Of a stretch of DNA of 19,386 nucleotides, positions 8,188 through 15,592 are shown one piece after another. The position numbers and the translations under genes are program-made. Positions within the stretch are counted from its first letter, which is position 1; each line of letters starts with the position of its first letter. Below the pieces are notes generated by a model. It was not told the DNA's origin. It searched no databases and worked only from the letters and a program-made list of their open reading frames with translations. Source of the DNA: an uncultured Altererythrobacter sp. (GTDB taxonomy: Bacteria; Pseudomonadota; Alphaproteobacteria; Sphingomonadales; Sphingomonadaceae); the NCBI GenBank assembly GCA_938009055.1, contig CALLIO010000037.1, positions 1 to 19,386 of the forward strand, read 5' to 3'.

Positions 8188-9383
8188 GTGACGTGACCAA
8201 TACCGGCGCACTATCAGGTCTGCGTGTAGTCGAGATGGGGCAGCTGCTGGCCGGTCCGTTCTGCGGTCAGCTGCTCGGAGATATGGGTGCTGACGTCATT
8301 AAGATCGAGCCGCCTGGCAAGGGTGATCCCATGCGCAATTGGGGGCAAGGCGAAGAGAAGGTGCAATGGGAAGTCATTGCTCGCAACAAACGCTCTGTAA
8401 CCTGCAATCTGCGCATACCCGAAGGTCAGGCGATCGCTGCCAAGCTCATCGCCAAGGCTGACATTCTGATCGAAAATTTCAAGCCGGGCACTTTGGAGAA
8501 ATGGGGGCTTGCGCCGGATGAACTGCATAAAATCAATCCAGGGCTGATTATCGCCCGCATGTCTGGCTATGGACAGACGGGGCCATACTCCACTCGCGCT
8601 GGCTTTGGCGGCATTGGCGAGGCGATGGGCGGATGGCGCTACATCGTGGGTGATGCTGACCGCCCACCTGCAAGAATGGGTGTCTCTATCGGAGATACTC
8701 TGTGCGCCACTTACGGAACGATGGGCGTGCTTGCTGCGCTCCACCACCGCGAGAAAACGGGTGAGGGGCAGGTCATCGACACGGCCCTTTACGAAGCGGT
8801 CTTGCAAGTCATGGAGGGGCTGGTTCCTGAATATGACTACAATGGATTTATCCGCGAGCGGTCGGGGTCAATTCTTCCCGGTATCGCGCCGAGCAATGTT
8901 TATTCGTGCAAGGATGGCCCGTTTATGATCGGGGCCAATCAGGATGCGATTTTCGGTCGTTTGGCGCAGGCGATGGGCCAGCCCGATCTCGCCAGCGATC
9001 CCAAATATGTCGACCACCTCGCCAGAGGCCGCAACCAGTTGGAGCTTGATGAGCTCATCAATGCCTGGACGGCAACGCTTACAATCAAAGAGGTGGATGC
9101 GCTGATGATCGAATATTCGATTCCAGCCGGGCGTGTTTACACCGCTAAGGACATGCTCGAGGATCCGCATTTCAAGGAACGCGGCGCTATCATCGAAGTC
9201 GAGACCGAAGGGCATGGCAAGCTGAAGATGCAAAACGCATTCCCGCGCTTCTCCAAGTCCTCATCGGGCTTCCGCCGGTCTGCCCCAACGCATCCTGGCC
9301 AGCACAATGCCGAGATATTCGGCGAGCTGCTCGATTGGGATGCTGATATGCTGGCAGAGCAAACGGGCAAGGGTGTCGTCTAG
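8184..9383 (+). CDS. Family III (CaiB/BaiF-type) CoA-transferase, copy 1
   Basis: This 399-residue protein is a family III CoA-transferase, which moves CoA between carboxylic acids. The N-terminal signature LSGLRVVEMGQLLAGPF and the following GADVIKIEPPGKGDPMR are present, as are the core motifs RNKRSV, ILIENFKPGTLEKWGL and SGYGQTGPY. The expected catalytic aspartate is D171 in MGVSIGDTL. The length matches the family (about 390-410). The start overlaps the hyuB stop as ATGA, making it the last gene of the GntR-headed operon; after it, convergent transcription begins. It probably activates the acid made by HyuAB, using succinyl-CoA, acetyl-CoA or another donor. The specific acid cannot be inferred. 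An activation that delivers the substrate of the HMG-CoA-lyase-like enzyme would be consistent with the operon. Confidence 0.92.
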   Translation: MSDVTNTGALSGLRVVEMGQLLAGPFCGQLLGDMGADVIKIEPPGKGDPMRNWGQGEEKVQWEVIARNKRSVTCNLRIPEGQAIAAKLIAKADILIENFKPGTLEKWGLAPDELHKINPGLIIARMSGYGQTGPYSTRAGFGGIGEAMGGWRYIVGDADRPPARMGVSIGDTLCATYGTMGVLAALHHREKTGEGQVIDTALYEAVLQVMEGLVPEYDYNGFIRERSGSILPGIAPSNVYSCKDGPFMIGANQDAIFGRLAQAMGQPDLASDPKYVDHLARGRNQLELDELINAWTATLTIKEVDALMIEYSIPAGRVYTAKDMLEDPHFKERGAIIEVETEGHGKLKMQNAFPRFSKSSSGFRRSAPTHPGQHNAEIFGELLDWDADMLAEQTGKGVV

Positions 9384-9392
9384 CGGTGGAGG

Positions 9393-9404
9393 GCGCTCTT
9401 GCGC
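9393..9404. terminator. Weak stem-loop between convergent genes
   Basis: A 4-bp GC-only stem, GCGC-TCTT-GCGC, lies in the 45-base gap between the convergent CoA-transferase and alcohol dehydrogenase genes. Location suits a bidirectional terminator, but the stem is short and the T tract is poor. Confidence 0.2.
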
Positions 9405-9428
9405 TTAACCTAATCGAAGCTGAAAGAC

Positions 9429-10535
9429 TTAGTCGAAAGTCAGAACGGCTTTGATGCACTGTCCATCATGCTGTTCGGCAATCGCGCGGTTGATATCGGC
9501 GAATGGGTATGTCTTCACCATCTTGTCGAACGGCAAATGACCAGCGAGATGCTGTTCCATCAAATAGGGCAGGAACTCGTCCGGCTCGCTATCCCCTTCG
9601 ATAATCCCGATTACGCGAAGGCCTTGCGCCGCAAAATTATTGATCGTTGCCGGCATGGCTGCGTTGGTAGGAGACATGCCAACCATGCCCAAAGCGCCTT
9701 TGGGTTTGAGCGATTTGAGCGCGGCATCAAGCGCGCTGTCAAGGCCAGTGGTATCAAAGGCATAGTCGAGCCCGCGCGGTTCTATTTCCCGCACCTTTGC
9801 AGAAATATCTTCGCAGCTCATCGGATCGATTACATGGGTTGCGCCGTACTTCAGCGCAAATTCTCTACGGCTTTCCTGCGGTTCAACCAGTATGATCGTT
9901 GTGCAGCCGCGCAATTTGGCGGCCATGACGGCGCTTTGCCCAACCGGCCCGCCGCCTGAGATCATCACGCCTGTTCCTGCCTCCACATCGAGCGAATTGA
10001 GGATAGCGCCAGCGCCCGTTTGAATGCCGCAGCCAAGCGGTCCAGCAATCTCGACAGGGATACCGTCGGCGACTTTCACCACATTCCGCTCTGAGGTGAG
10101 GCAATGGGTGGCGAAGGAGGATTGGCCGAAAAAGCTGCCTTCCAGCTCGCCTTGTTCGTTCGACAATGCGCGCGATCCATCAGAGCGCATGCCCGACATA
10201 TTGAGCGCTTGGAAATTCTCGCAATAGGCAGCTGGGCCGCGTTCGCAATTGGCGCAGGTTCCGCAAGAGCTGAATGTGATTGCCACCTTGTCGCCCACCT
10301 TAACCTTGGAGATATTCTCGCCAATCGCTTCGACTATCCCTGCGCCTTCATGGCCAAGGACTGCAGGATGTTTGAAGATATGGGCGGCGAGATCGCGCAC
10401 AAACAAATCCGTGTGGCAAATGCCCACGCCAGCGATCTTGACCAGAATTTCATCGGCTTGCGGGCCATCGAGTTCAACCGGTTCGATAGTAAATTCAGTC
10501 TGGTCGCGATAGGCAATTGCCGCTTCAATTTTCAT
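9429..10535 (-). CDS. Zinc-dependent NAD(P) alcohol dehydrogenase (aryl/allylic alcohol type)
   Basis: This 368-residue medium-chain dehydrogenase/reductase should oxidise a primary alcohol to an aldehyde, or the reverse. Catalytic zinc ligands are visible as C40 (GICHTDL), H62 (GHEGAG) and C169 (GCGIQTGAG). Four cysteines, C91, C94, C97 and C105, form the structural zinc lobe. A Rossmann motif, GGGPVG, is at 194-199, with E218 at the end of the second strand, which favours NAD over NADP. The pattern resembles benzyl-alcohol and geraniol dehydrogenases of the AreB/XylB type. The start at 10535 (MKIEAAIAYRDQ) was chosen because the family begins here; the in-frame extension to 10628 is not family-like. 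The ribosome site is weak (GGGG before CAATAGA). It is convergent with the first CoA-transferase and divergent from the second. The substrate is unknown. Confidence 0.9.
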   Translation of the reverse strand: MKIEAAIAYRDQTEFTIEPVELDGPQADEILVKIAGVGICHTDLFVRDLAAHIFKHPAVLGHEGAGIVEAIGENISKVKVGDKVAITFSSCGTCANCERGPAAYCENFQALNMSGMRSDGSRALSNEQGELEGSFFGQSSFATHCLTSERNVVKVADGIPVEIAGPLGCGIQTGAGAILNSLDVEAGTGVMISGGGPVGQSAVMAAKLRGCTTIILVEPQESRREFALKYGATHVIDPMSCEDISAKVREIEPRGLDYAFDTTGLDSALDAALKSLKPKGALGMVGMSPTNAAMPATINNFAAQGLRVIGIIEGDSEPDEFLPYLMEQHLAGHLPFDKMVKTYPFADINRAIAEQHDGQCIKAVLTFD

Positions 10536-10643
10536 TCTATTGCCCCAGTCAAAAATCGCACCTGTATTCAACTGGCGAACTACCAATTTTCCGAGATGCG
10601 CTGTAATTGCCCGAAGTGATAGGCGCACCTGCGCGAGGCGATC

Positions 10644-10673
10644 TTGGCGCGCGCAGTTGGAGCTTGGAATAAT
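10644..10673 (+). promoter_or_regulatory. Possible promoter for second CoA-transferase
   Basis: TTGGCG (10644-10649) and AATAAT (10668-10673) are separated by 18 bases and lie 33 bases before the ATG at 10707, inside the 171-base divergent region 10536-10706. The match to a sigma-70 promoter is only fair. I found no convincing operator palindrome in this divergent region. Confidence 0.3.
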
Positions 10674-10706
10674 GCACTACAGCACAGGCAAAACGAGGCT
10701 CAAAGT

Positions 10707-11891
10707 ATGATCAGCGCTCCCTTGGACGGCATCACTGTGATCGCTTTTGAGCATGCGATTGCAGCGCCCTTCGCATCGCGTCAATTGGCCGAACTGGGTG
10801 CGCGGGTGATCAAGGTTGAGCGCCCTGGCGTCGGTGATTTCGCGCGCAATTATGATGAGCGGGTGGATGGCCTTGCTTCGCATTTCGTGTGGACCAACCG
10901 CTCGAAAGAGAGCCTAACGCTTGACCTGAAGCACCCCGATGCAGGCGCGATATTGGATCGCTTGTTCCAATCATCGGACGTTATCTTGCAAAACCTTGCG
11001 CCCGGGGCGGCGGCAAGGCTGGGGATGGGGTGGGATGAAATACAGGCGCGCTATCCGCAGATGATCCTGTGCGATATTTCGGGCTACGGCAATGATGGGC
11101 CTGATACGAAGCGCAAAGCCTATGATCTGCTCATTCAGGCCGAGGCGGGATTTCTATCGGTTACCGGAGCAGACGGGCAGCCTGCGAAGGCCGGCATCTC
11201 GATCGCCGATATTGCTGCGGGCATGTATGCCTACACCAATATCCTCGCCGCGATCATCCAACGCGGCAAAACCGGCAAGGGCAGTCATATCGACATTTCC
11301 ATGCTTGAGGCGATGGCAGAGTGGATGTCCTTTGCGATGTATTACGCCTATGATGGGCAGGACGCGCCGCCCCAAACGGGAGCCGATCACGCAACCATCT
11401 ATCCTTACGGTGTCTTTACGACCGGTGATGGAAAAACAATGTTCATTGCGATCCAGAACGAGCGCGAATGGGCGAAATTTTGTGCTGAGGTGTTGGGGAG
11501 TGCGGAGTTGGCGACTGACCCGCGCTTTGATGGCAATAGCAAGCGGCGCGACAATCGCGAAGTGTTGTCAGCCGCAATCCATGATGCCTTATCAAAGCTC
11601 ACTCAAGACGAACTTCAGGGACGATTGGATAGCGCAGCGATTGCGAGTGCCCGCATGAACGATATGGCAGGGCTTTGGAGCCACCCGCAACTTGAAGCCC
11701 GCGGCCGATGGAGCAAGGTTGGAAGTCCGATTGGCCCGATACAGGCGATGATACCGCCTGGCGGTCTGTCAGACACTCAGCCCGACATCAGCGCGATTCC
11801 AGATATTGGCGAACATCGCGAGGCCATCCTGAAAGAGCTGGGCTTTAGCGAGGGTGAGATTGCCAAATGGCTGCGCGATGGGGTTATCTAA
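10707..11891 (+). CDS. Family III (CaiB/BaiF-type) CoA-transferase, copy 2
   Basis: This 394-residue protein is a second family III CoA-transferase, clearly diverged from the first. The N-terminal signature LDGITVIAFEHAIAAPF and GARVIKVERPGVGDFAR are present. So are TNRSKESLTLDLKHP, the LQNLAPGAAARLG loop and SGYGNDGP. The expected catalytic aspartate is D168 in AGISIADIAAGMYAY. This pattern resembles the mesaconyl-CoA/succinyl-CoA:dicarboxylate branch, but this is a family-level impression. ATG 10707 is preceded by GAGG at 10695-10698 with an 8-base spacer. An in-frame TTG at 10644 would add 21 residues unlike the family. It is transcribed alone, divergent from the alcohol dehydrogenase and ending 15 bases before the convergent amidohydrolase stop. 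It may activate a different intermediate of the same pathway. Confidence 0.9.
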   Translation: MISAPLDGITVIAFEHAIAAPFASRQLAELGARVIKVERPGVGDFARNYDERVDGLASHFVWTNRSKESLTLDLKHPDAGAILDRLFQSSDVILQNLAPGAAARLGMGWDEIQARYPQMILCDISGYGNDGPDTKRKAYDLLIQAEAGFLSVTGADGQPAKAGISIADIAAGMYAYTNILAAIIQRGKTGKGSHIDISMLEAMAEWMSFAMYYAYDGQDAPPQTGADHATIYPYGVFTTGDGKTMFIAIQNEREWAKFCAEVLGSAELATDPRFDGNSKRRDNREVLSAAIHDALSKLTQDELQGRLDSAAIASARMNDMAGLWSHPQLEARGRWSKVGSPIGPIQAMIPPGGLSDTQPDISAIPDIGEHREAILKELGFSEGEIAKWLRDGVI

Positions 11892-11906
11892 AACACCCGC
11901 AACCGC

Positions 11907-13667
11907 CTAGCTGCTGCGCACCAATCTGCCGGGGCGCGCGCCCGTATCATTGTCGTTCTCGCGGATCATCACACCATTGCAAAAGGTCGCTTTGTAGCCT
12001 GTGACCGGCTGCATGATACGCGTTCCACCAGCAGGCAGATCGTGATGGGCAACCGGCGGTGCAGCGCTGAGTTTTTCGTAGTCGATCACATTGATATCAG
12101 CACGCTTGCCGACCTCAAGCGAGCCTCTATCGGTGAAGCCATACATATCGGCATTGCGCTTGGTCTGCTTGTGAACCACGAACTCAATCGGCAGTTTCTC
12201 GCCCTTTTTACGGTCGCGGGTCCAATAGGATAGCTGCGTTGTCGGCATAGTTGCATCGCATATCAGCGTGACATGCGCACCGGCATCGGAAAGGCCGGTG
12301 ACCGTTTCAGGATTGCGCAGCAATTCGCCCACGACATCCAAGCTTTCTGGCAAATTTGCGCGGCTAAACGAAGCAAAATGGCTGCCATCGCCTTTCACCG
12401 TGAAGTCATAGAGATATTCGAGCGGTTTTTGGCCCGCTTGTTCGGCAAGGTGGCCGATCGACATCTCTGGCTCAGCCTCAAGGTTGATCGGGTTCGCCAT
12501 GGGATAGAGAATTCCCGCATCCACTCGGAACAATGCAGCAAGGTTTTCCATTGAGCCGGGCGCTTCATGCGGCACCGGCTTTTCAGCAAGCAAAACCCGC
12601 TTCATTTCTGGATCGCGCATCGCTTTCGCGCGCTCTGCCAGCGGAAGGTGTGCGAGCTTTTCCAGATAGGTCGGGTTGCGCATGAACGCATGGTAAGAGC
12701 TGAGGCCGTGCAAATAACCGATAATGCGCGAGGGGACTTGCGGGTACAATTGCGCGCCAGCCCTGTTCGCCTCTGCCGTTCTGGCCAGCATATCGCGCCA
12801 AAGATCGGGATAATAATCGCGCGTCTCAACCAAGGTAAAGGTCAGCGGACGTCCGCTTTCAACCGAGCATTTACGCATCAGTTCAAGCTCTGCCTCTGGC
12901 GTGCTCTTTTCCCCGCCCAATGCGGCCAGTTCGCCAACGGCACCAGCAGGGATCGCCTCGATCACACCTTTGCCAAGCTTTTTGAAACGCCGCGCGATTT
13001 CAAGCAGTTCTTCATCTGCAGCAAACGTGCCGGGCACCGGCTCTCCCCAAAGAGCGCGATGCCCGATAGTGCGCGAGGTTGAAAAACCCACTGCGCCTGC
13101 ATCCACTGCTTCCTCGACCAGATCAGCAATTTTTGCGATCTCTTCTTCGGTGGCATCTTCATTGGTGCGTCCGCGCTCACCCATCGCATAGTAGCGCACT
13201 GCGCCATGCGCGATTTGTGCACCGACATCGATCGCATATTCGCGGCCTGCAATGTAATCCATATAGTCGGGAAAGCTTTCCCATTGGCCCCAATCGATCC
13301 CTTCATAAAGGGCGGTGCCGGGAATATCTTCGACCCCTTCCATCAGCTCGATCAGCGCTTGCTCTTCGCCGGGTTTCACAGGTGCAAAGCCCACGCCGCA
13401 ATTGCCCATGACGACGGTAGTGGTGCCATTGTGGGAGGAGGGGGCAAGTTCGCTATCCCAGCTTACCTGACCATCATAGTGCGTATGCACATCGACCCAA
13501 CCTGGCGTGACAATGGCGCCTTCTGCATTGATTTCTTGCGCTGCGCTGCCGCTGACTTTCGCGCCAACTTCTTGAATGATTCCGTCTTTAATGGCGATAT
13601 CGCCGATGAAAGGTTTGCCGCCTAGCCCATCGTAGATCGAACCGTTTCGAATGATTGTATCAAACAT
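11907..13667 (-). CDS. D-aminoacylase-type amidohydrolase (N-acyl-D-amino-acid deacylase family)
   Basis: This 586-residue metal-dependent amidohydrolase is of the D-aminoacylase branch, cytoplasmic by lack of a signal peptide. The N-terminal small beta-domain (MFDTIIRNGSIYDGLGG) is followed by GWVDVHTHYDGQ with metal ligands H61 and H63, and MGNCGVGFAP with C90, the cysteine ligand typical of this branch. HGAVRYYAMG is at 154-163 and SDAGAH carries the probable catalytic D461. The C-terminus returns to the beta-domain (GSLEVGKRADINVID). Such enzymes hydrolyse amide bonds of N-acyl-D-amino acids, but many relatives have unknown substrates, so the family name should not be read as function. 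It is longer than classical D-aminoacylases (about 480) by insertions in the barrel. It is a single gene with its own promoter and a palindrome over the putative -10. Confidence 0.88.
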   Translation of the reverse strand: MFDTIIRNGSIYDGLGGKPFIGDIAIKDGIIQEVGAKVSGSAAQEINAEGAIVTPGWVDVHTHYDGQVSWDSELAPSSHNGTTTVVMGNCGVGFAPVKPGEEQALIELMEGVEDIPGTALYEGIDWGQWESFPDYMDYIAGREYAIDVGAQIAHGAVRYYAMGERGRTNEDATEEEIAKIADLVEEAVDAGAVGFSTSRTIGHRALWGEPVPGTFAADEELLEIARRFKKLGKGVIEAIPAGAVGELAALGGEKSTPEAELELMRKCSVESGRPLTFTLVETRDYYPDLWRDMLARTAEANRAGAQLYPQVPSRIIGYLHGLSSYHAFMRNPTYLEKLAHLPLAERAKAMRDPEMKRVLLAEKPVPHEAPGSMENLAALFRVDAGILYPMANPINLEAEPEMSIGHLAEQAGQKPLEYLYDFTVKGDGSHFASFSRANLPESLDVVGELLRNPETVTGLSDAGAHVTLICDATMPTTQLSYWTRDRKKGEKLPIEFVVHKQTKRNADMYGFTDRGSLEVGKRADINVIDYEKLSAAPPVAHHDLPAGGTRIMQPVTGYKATFCNGVMIRENDNDTGARPGRLVRSS

Positions 13668-13699
13668 TTCGCAAAAAATCTCGCGTTTGAAGAATGGGG

Positions 13700-13717
13700 T
13701 TTATCCATTTGGATAAA
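13700..13717. promoter_or_regulatory. Palindrome (TTTATCCA-TT-TGGATAAA) at amidohydrolase promoter
   Basis: A perfect inverted repeat with 8-bp arms, TTTATCCA and TGGATAAA, surrounds a 2-base centre. It lies 33 bases upstream of the amidohydrolase start. On the minus strand a possible -35 (TTGCAT, 13738-13733) and -10 (TATCCA, 13715-13710) have a 17-base spacer, so the palindrome would cover the -10 as a repressor operator does. The same core recurs at 17038-17053. Confidence 0.5.
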
Positions 13718-13766
13718 TGCGCCGCGGGTAAAATGCAATTGGCGGTTTTGACAGCGCCCAATGCCT

Positions 13767-15014
13767 CTATGCTTGAGCCGCTTTTTCCGCTTTGGCGATC
13801 CATTGCCGCGCGCGCCAAAAGTGGAAGGCGGTCCACGCGCTAAAGCAGCCGGTGATTGCAATGGCGCCGGTCAGGGCGTCAGCTTCTTTGGCGGGATCGC
13901 CGCCTGATATAAAGTCGGAGACGGTGCCGACAAAAACTGGACCAAAGCCTATTCCAATGATGCCCGAAATAAGCAGGAAAATTGCCACTGACATCGCTCT
14001 GACGCGGTCGCTCGCGAGCGATTGGATCAATGCGAAAGTGGGCCCATAATAGAAGGTAGAGGCAAAAGTTAGGACACTAAGAAACACCAGCGAGACATTC
14101 GCAGATGCCGCATTCACTGCAAAATATGTGCAAGGGATAACCAGCAGGAAGACAAAGGCGACAATCCGCAGCGATCCTGCAGGGGTCTTCGTATCGAGCC
14201 TATTGCCAAGCCATCCGCCGGCCCACGAACCCAGTACGCCGGCAATGCCGATCATCGTGCCGATCTTAAGCCCCAGCTCAGCATAACCCATCCCGTAGAC
14301 TCGGACATAAAGGCTGCCATAAAAGGCCGAGATTCCGAACGCGACGAAGGCCACTAAGGTGCCGCCTGCCACCAAATGCCAATAGGCAGGCTTTCCGGCC
14401 AATTCTTTGAATGCATCGCCATAGCTTGCCTCACCCTCGCGATGCTTGAACGCCTCGCGCAATTTCTCATGCGGCCTTGTGTCCTTCACGGTCAGCCACA
14501 TGACAAGGCCCACCAATATGCCGGGCGCACCCGCAATGAAGAAAGCAATTCGCCAGCTGAAATTTTCCACCAGCCAACCGCCGCCAACCGATGCGATAAA
14601 GGCGCCGATGGGCACAGCTGAGCCGTAAATTCCCAAAGCTGCGGCGCGCTTTTCCGGCGGAAAATATTCAGCGATCAGCGATTGGGCAGGCGGTGAATTC
14701 GCGCTTTCCCCTATCCCCACGCCCATGCGCGCCAGGAACATCTGGGTGAAGTTTTGCGCTGCTCCGCAAGCCATTGTCATCACCGACCAGATTGTGACAG
14801 CCGCTGCGATGATCCAGCTGCGGTTCCAGCGATCCGCAAGGGCCGCTACCGGCACTGCCAAAGTCGTGTAAAAGAGCGAGAAGGCAAGGCCGGTCATCAA
14901 CCCGATCTGCTGATCGGTAAGGCCCATGTCCTGTTTGATCGGCTCAGCCAGGATCGCCATCACTTGCCGATCAAGGAAATTGAGCATGATGACGACGAAA
15001 AGCACCGCCAGCAC
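13767..15014 (-). CDS. MFS transporter (spinster-like type), start codon uncertain
   Basis: This 415-residue major facilitator protein of the inner membrane starts within the first membrane segment (LAVLFVVIMLNFLDRQ). About twelve hydrophobic segments follow, with the family's loop 2-3 motif at VAALADRWNR, and motifs typical of spinster-like carriers such as LNFLDRQVMAILAEPIKQDMGL. It should move an organic acid or pathway substrate with protons. The only in-frame ATG/GTG/TTG is a GTG at 15014, which sits right at the first membrane segment with no good ribosome site. Upstream, the frame stays open past 15080 and encodes a polar stretch, TPEPEASETAKRGNPNY, that looks like the missing cytoplasmic N-terminus. 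The true start may therefore be a rare codon (for example ATA at 15080) used by coupling to the SnoaL-like gene, whose stop is at 15077. It is the last gene of the Rieske operon. Confidence 0.85.
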   Translation of the reverse strand: MLAVLFVVIMLNFLDRQVMAILAEPIKQDMGLTDQQIGLMTGLAFSLFYTTLAVPVAALADRWNRSWIIAAAVTIWSVMTMACGAAQNFTQMFLARMGVGIGESANSPPAQSLIAEYFPPEKRAAALGIYGSAVPIGAFIASVGGGWLVENFSWRIAFFIAGAPGILVGLVMWLTVKDTRPHEKLREAFKHREGEASYGDAFKELAGKPAYWHLVAGGTLVAFVAFGISAFYGSLYVRVYGMGYAELGLKIGTMIGIAGVLGSWAGGWLGNRLDTKTPAGSLRIVAFVFLLVIPCTYFAVNAASANVSLVFLSVLTFASTFYYGPTFALIQSLASDRVRAMSVAIFLLISGIIGIGFGPVFVGTVSDFISGGDPAKEADALTGAIAITGCFSAWTAFHFWRARQWIAKAEKAAQA

Positions 15015-15076
15015 ATAGTTGGGGTTGCCGCGCTTGGCCGTTTCGCTTGCCTCAGGCTCGGGAGTTAACGCGCTAG

Positions 15077-15592
15077 CTATTTGACGTTGGCCAAATGCGC
15101 GTAGGAGGCATCGCTGCTGCCGCGCAATCCATAGACGCTTGGATTGTCAGGATCATCGCGGTCCCAGCCATCGGTCGATGGGGCGGTGCTGTTCCAGTCA
15201 TAAATAGCGTGGCGGTGGCTAATTTTCCACGTGCCATCGCGCCGCTCAAAGCGATCGAGATAGCGGCCAGCAGCGATCATTAGGATATCGCCATCGGGCG
15301 TTTCAATGGTGTGATGCGCGACGAAATAGCTTTCACCCGCAGCCTTGTCGCCGTTTACCTCGATCAGTGATTGTCCGATCACATGCTGCGTTCGCTTCAT
15401 CGTGTCCAGAACGGGCATGACCCATGTGACAAACTCCTCAGCCGTGCCTTTGAAAGCGCCGTGGTCATCGGTTGCATCTGGATGAAAGCAATCGCGGACC
15501 ATTTCAGCGTCGCACCGGTCAATCCCTTTGGCGAGGCGTGCGACAAGCTCGGTGCATTCCAGCTTGTCCGCCATGATTTCCAGTCGGCTCAT
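15077..15592 (-). CDS. SnoaL/NTF2-fold protein, partner of the Rieske oxygenase
   Basis: This 171-residue protein is of the SnoaL-like/NTF2 superfamily: an N-terminal helical part (MADKLECTELVARLAKGIDRCD), FHPDATDDHGAFKGT, and beta-strand segments ending in WKISHRHAIYDW. The start at 15592 forms a 4-base ATGA overlap with the Rieske alpha stop, so translation is coupled. A longer frame up to 15709 only mirrors the Rieske coding sequence. Known members of this fold include dehydratases, isomerases and beta subunits of ring-hydroxylating oxygenases. This sequence looks more like the SnoaL_4-type group than a classical oxygenase beta subunit, so it could be either a structural partner or a separate enzyme acting on the oxygenation product. 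Confidence is high for the fold and low for the role. Confidence 0.85.
   Translation of the reverse strand: MSRLEIMADKLECTELVARLAKGIDRCDAEMVRDCFHPDATDDHGAFKGTAEEFVTWVMPVLDTMKRTQHVIGQSLIEVNGDKAAGESYFVAHHTIETPDGDILMIAAGRYLDRFERRDGTWKISHRHAIYDWNSTAPSTDGWDRDDPDNPSVYGLRGSSDASYAHLANVK

Noticed and set aside
7435..8211. 258-codon minus-strand frame opposite hyuB
   Set aside because: Shadow of hyuB; no recognisable domain, and the hyuB motifs run through this region uninterrupted.
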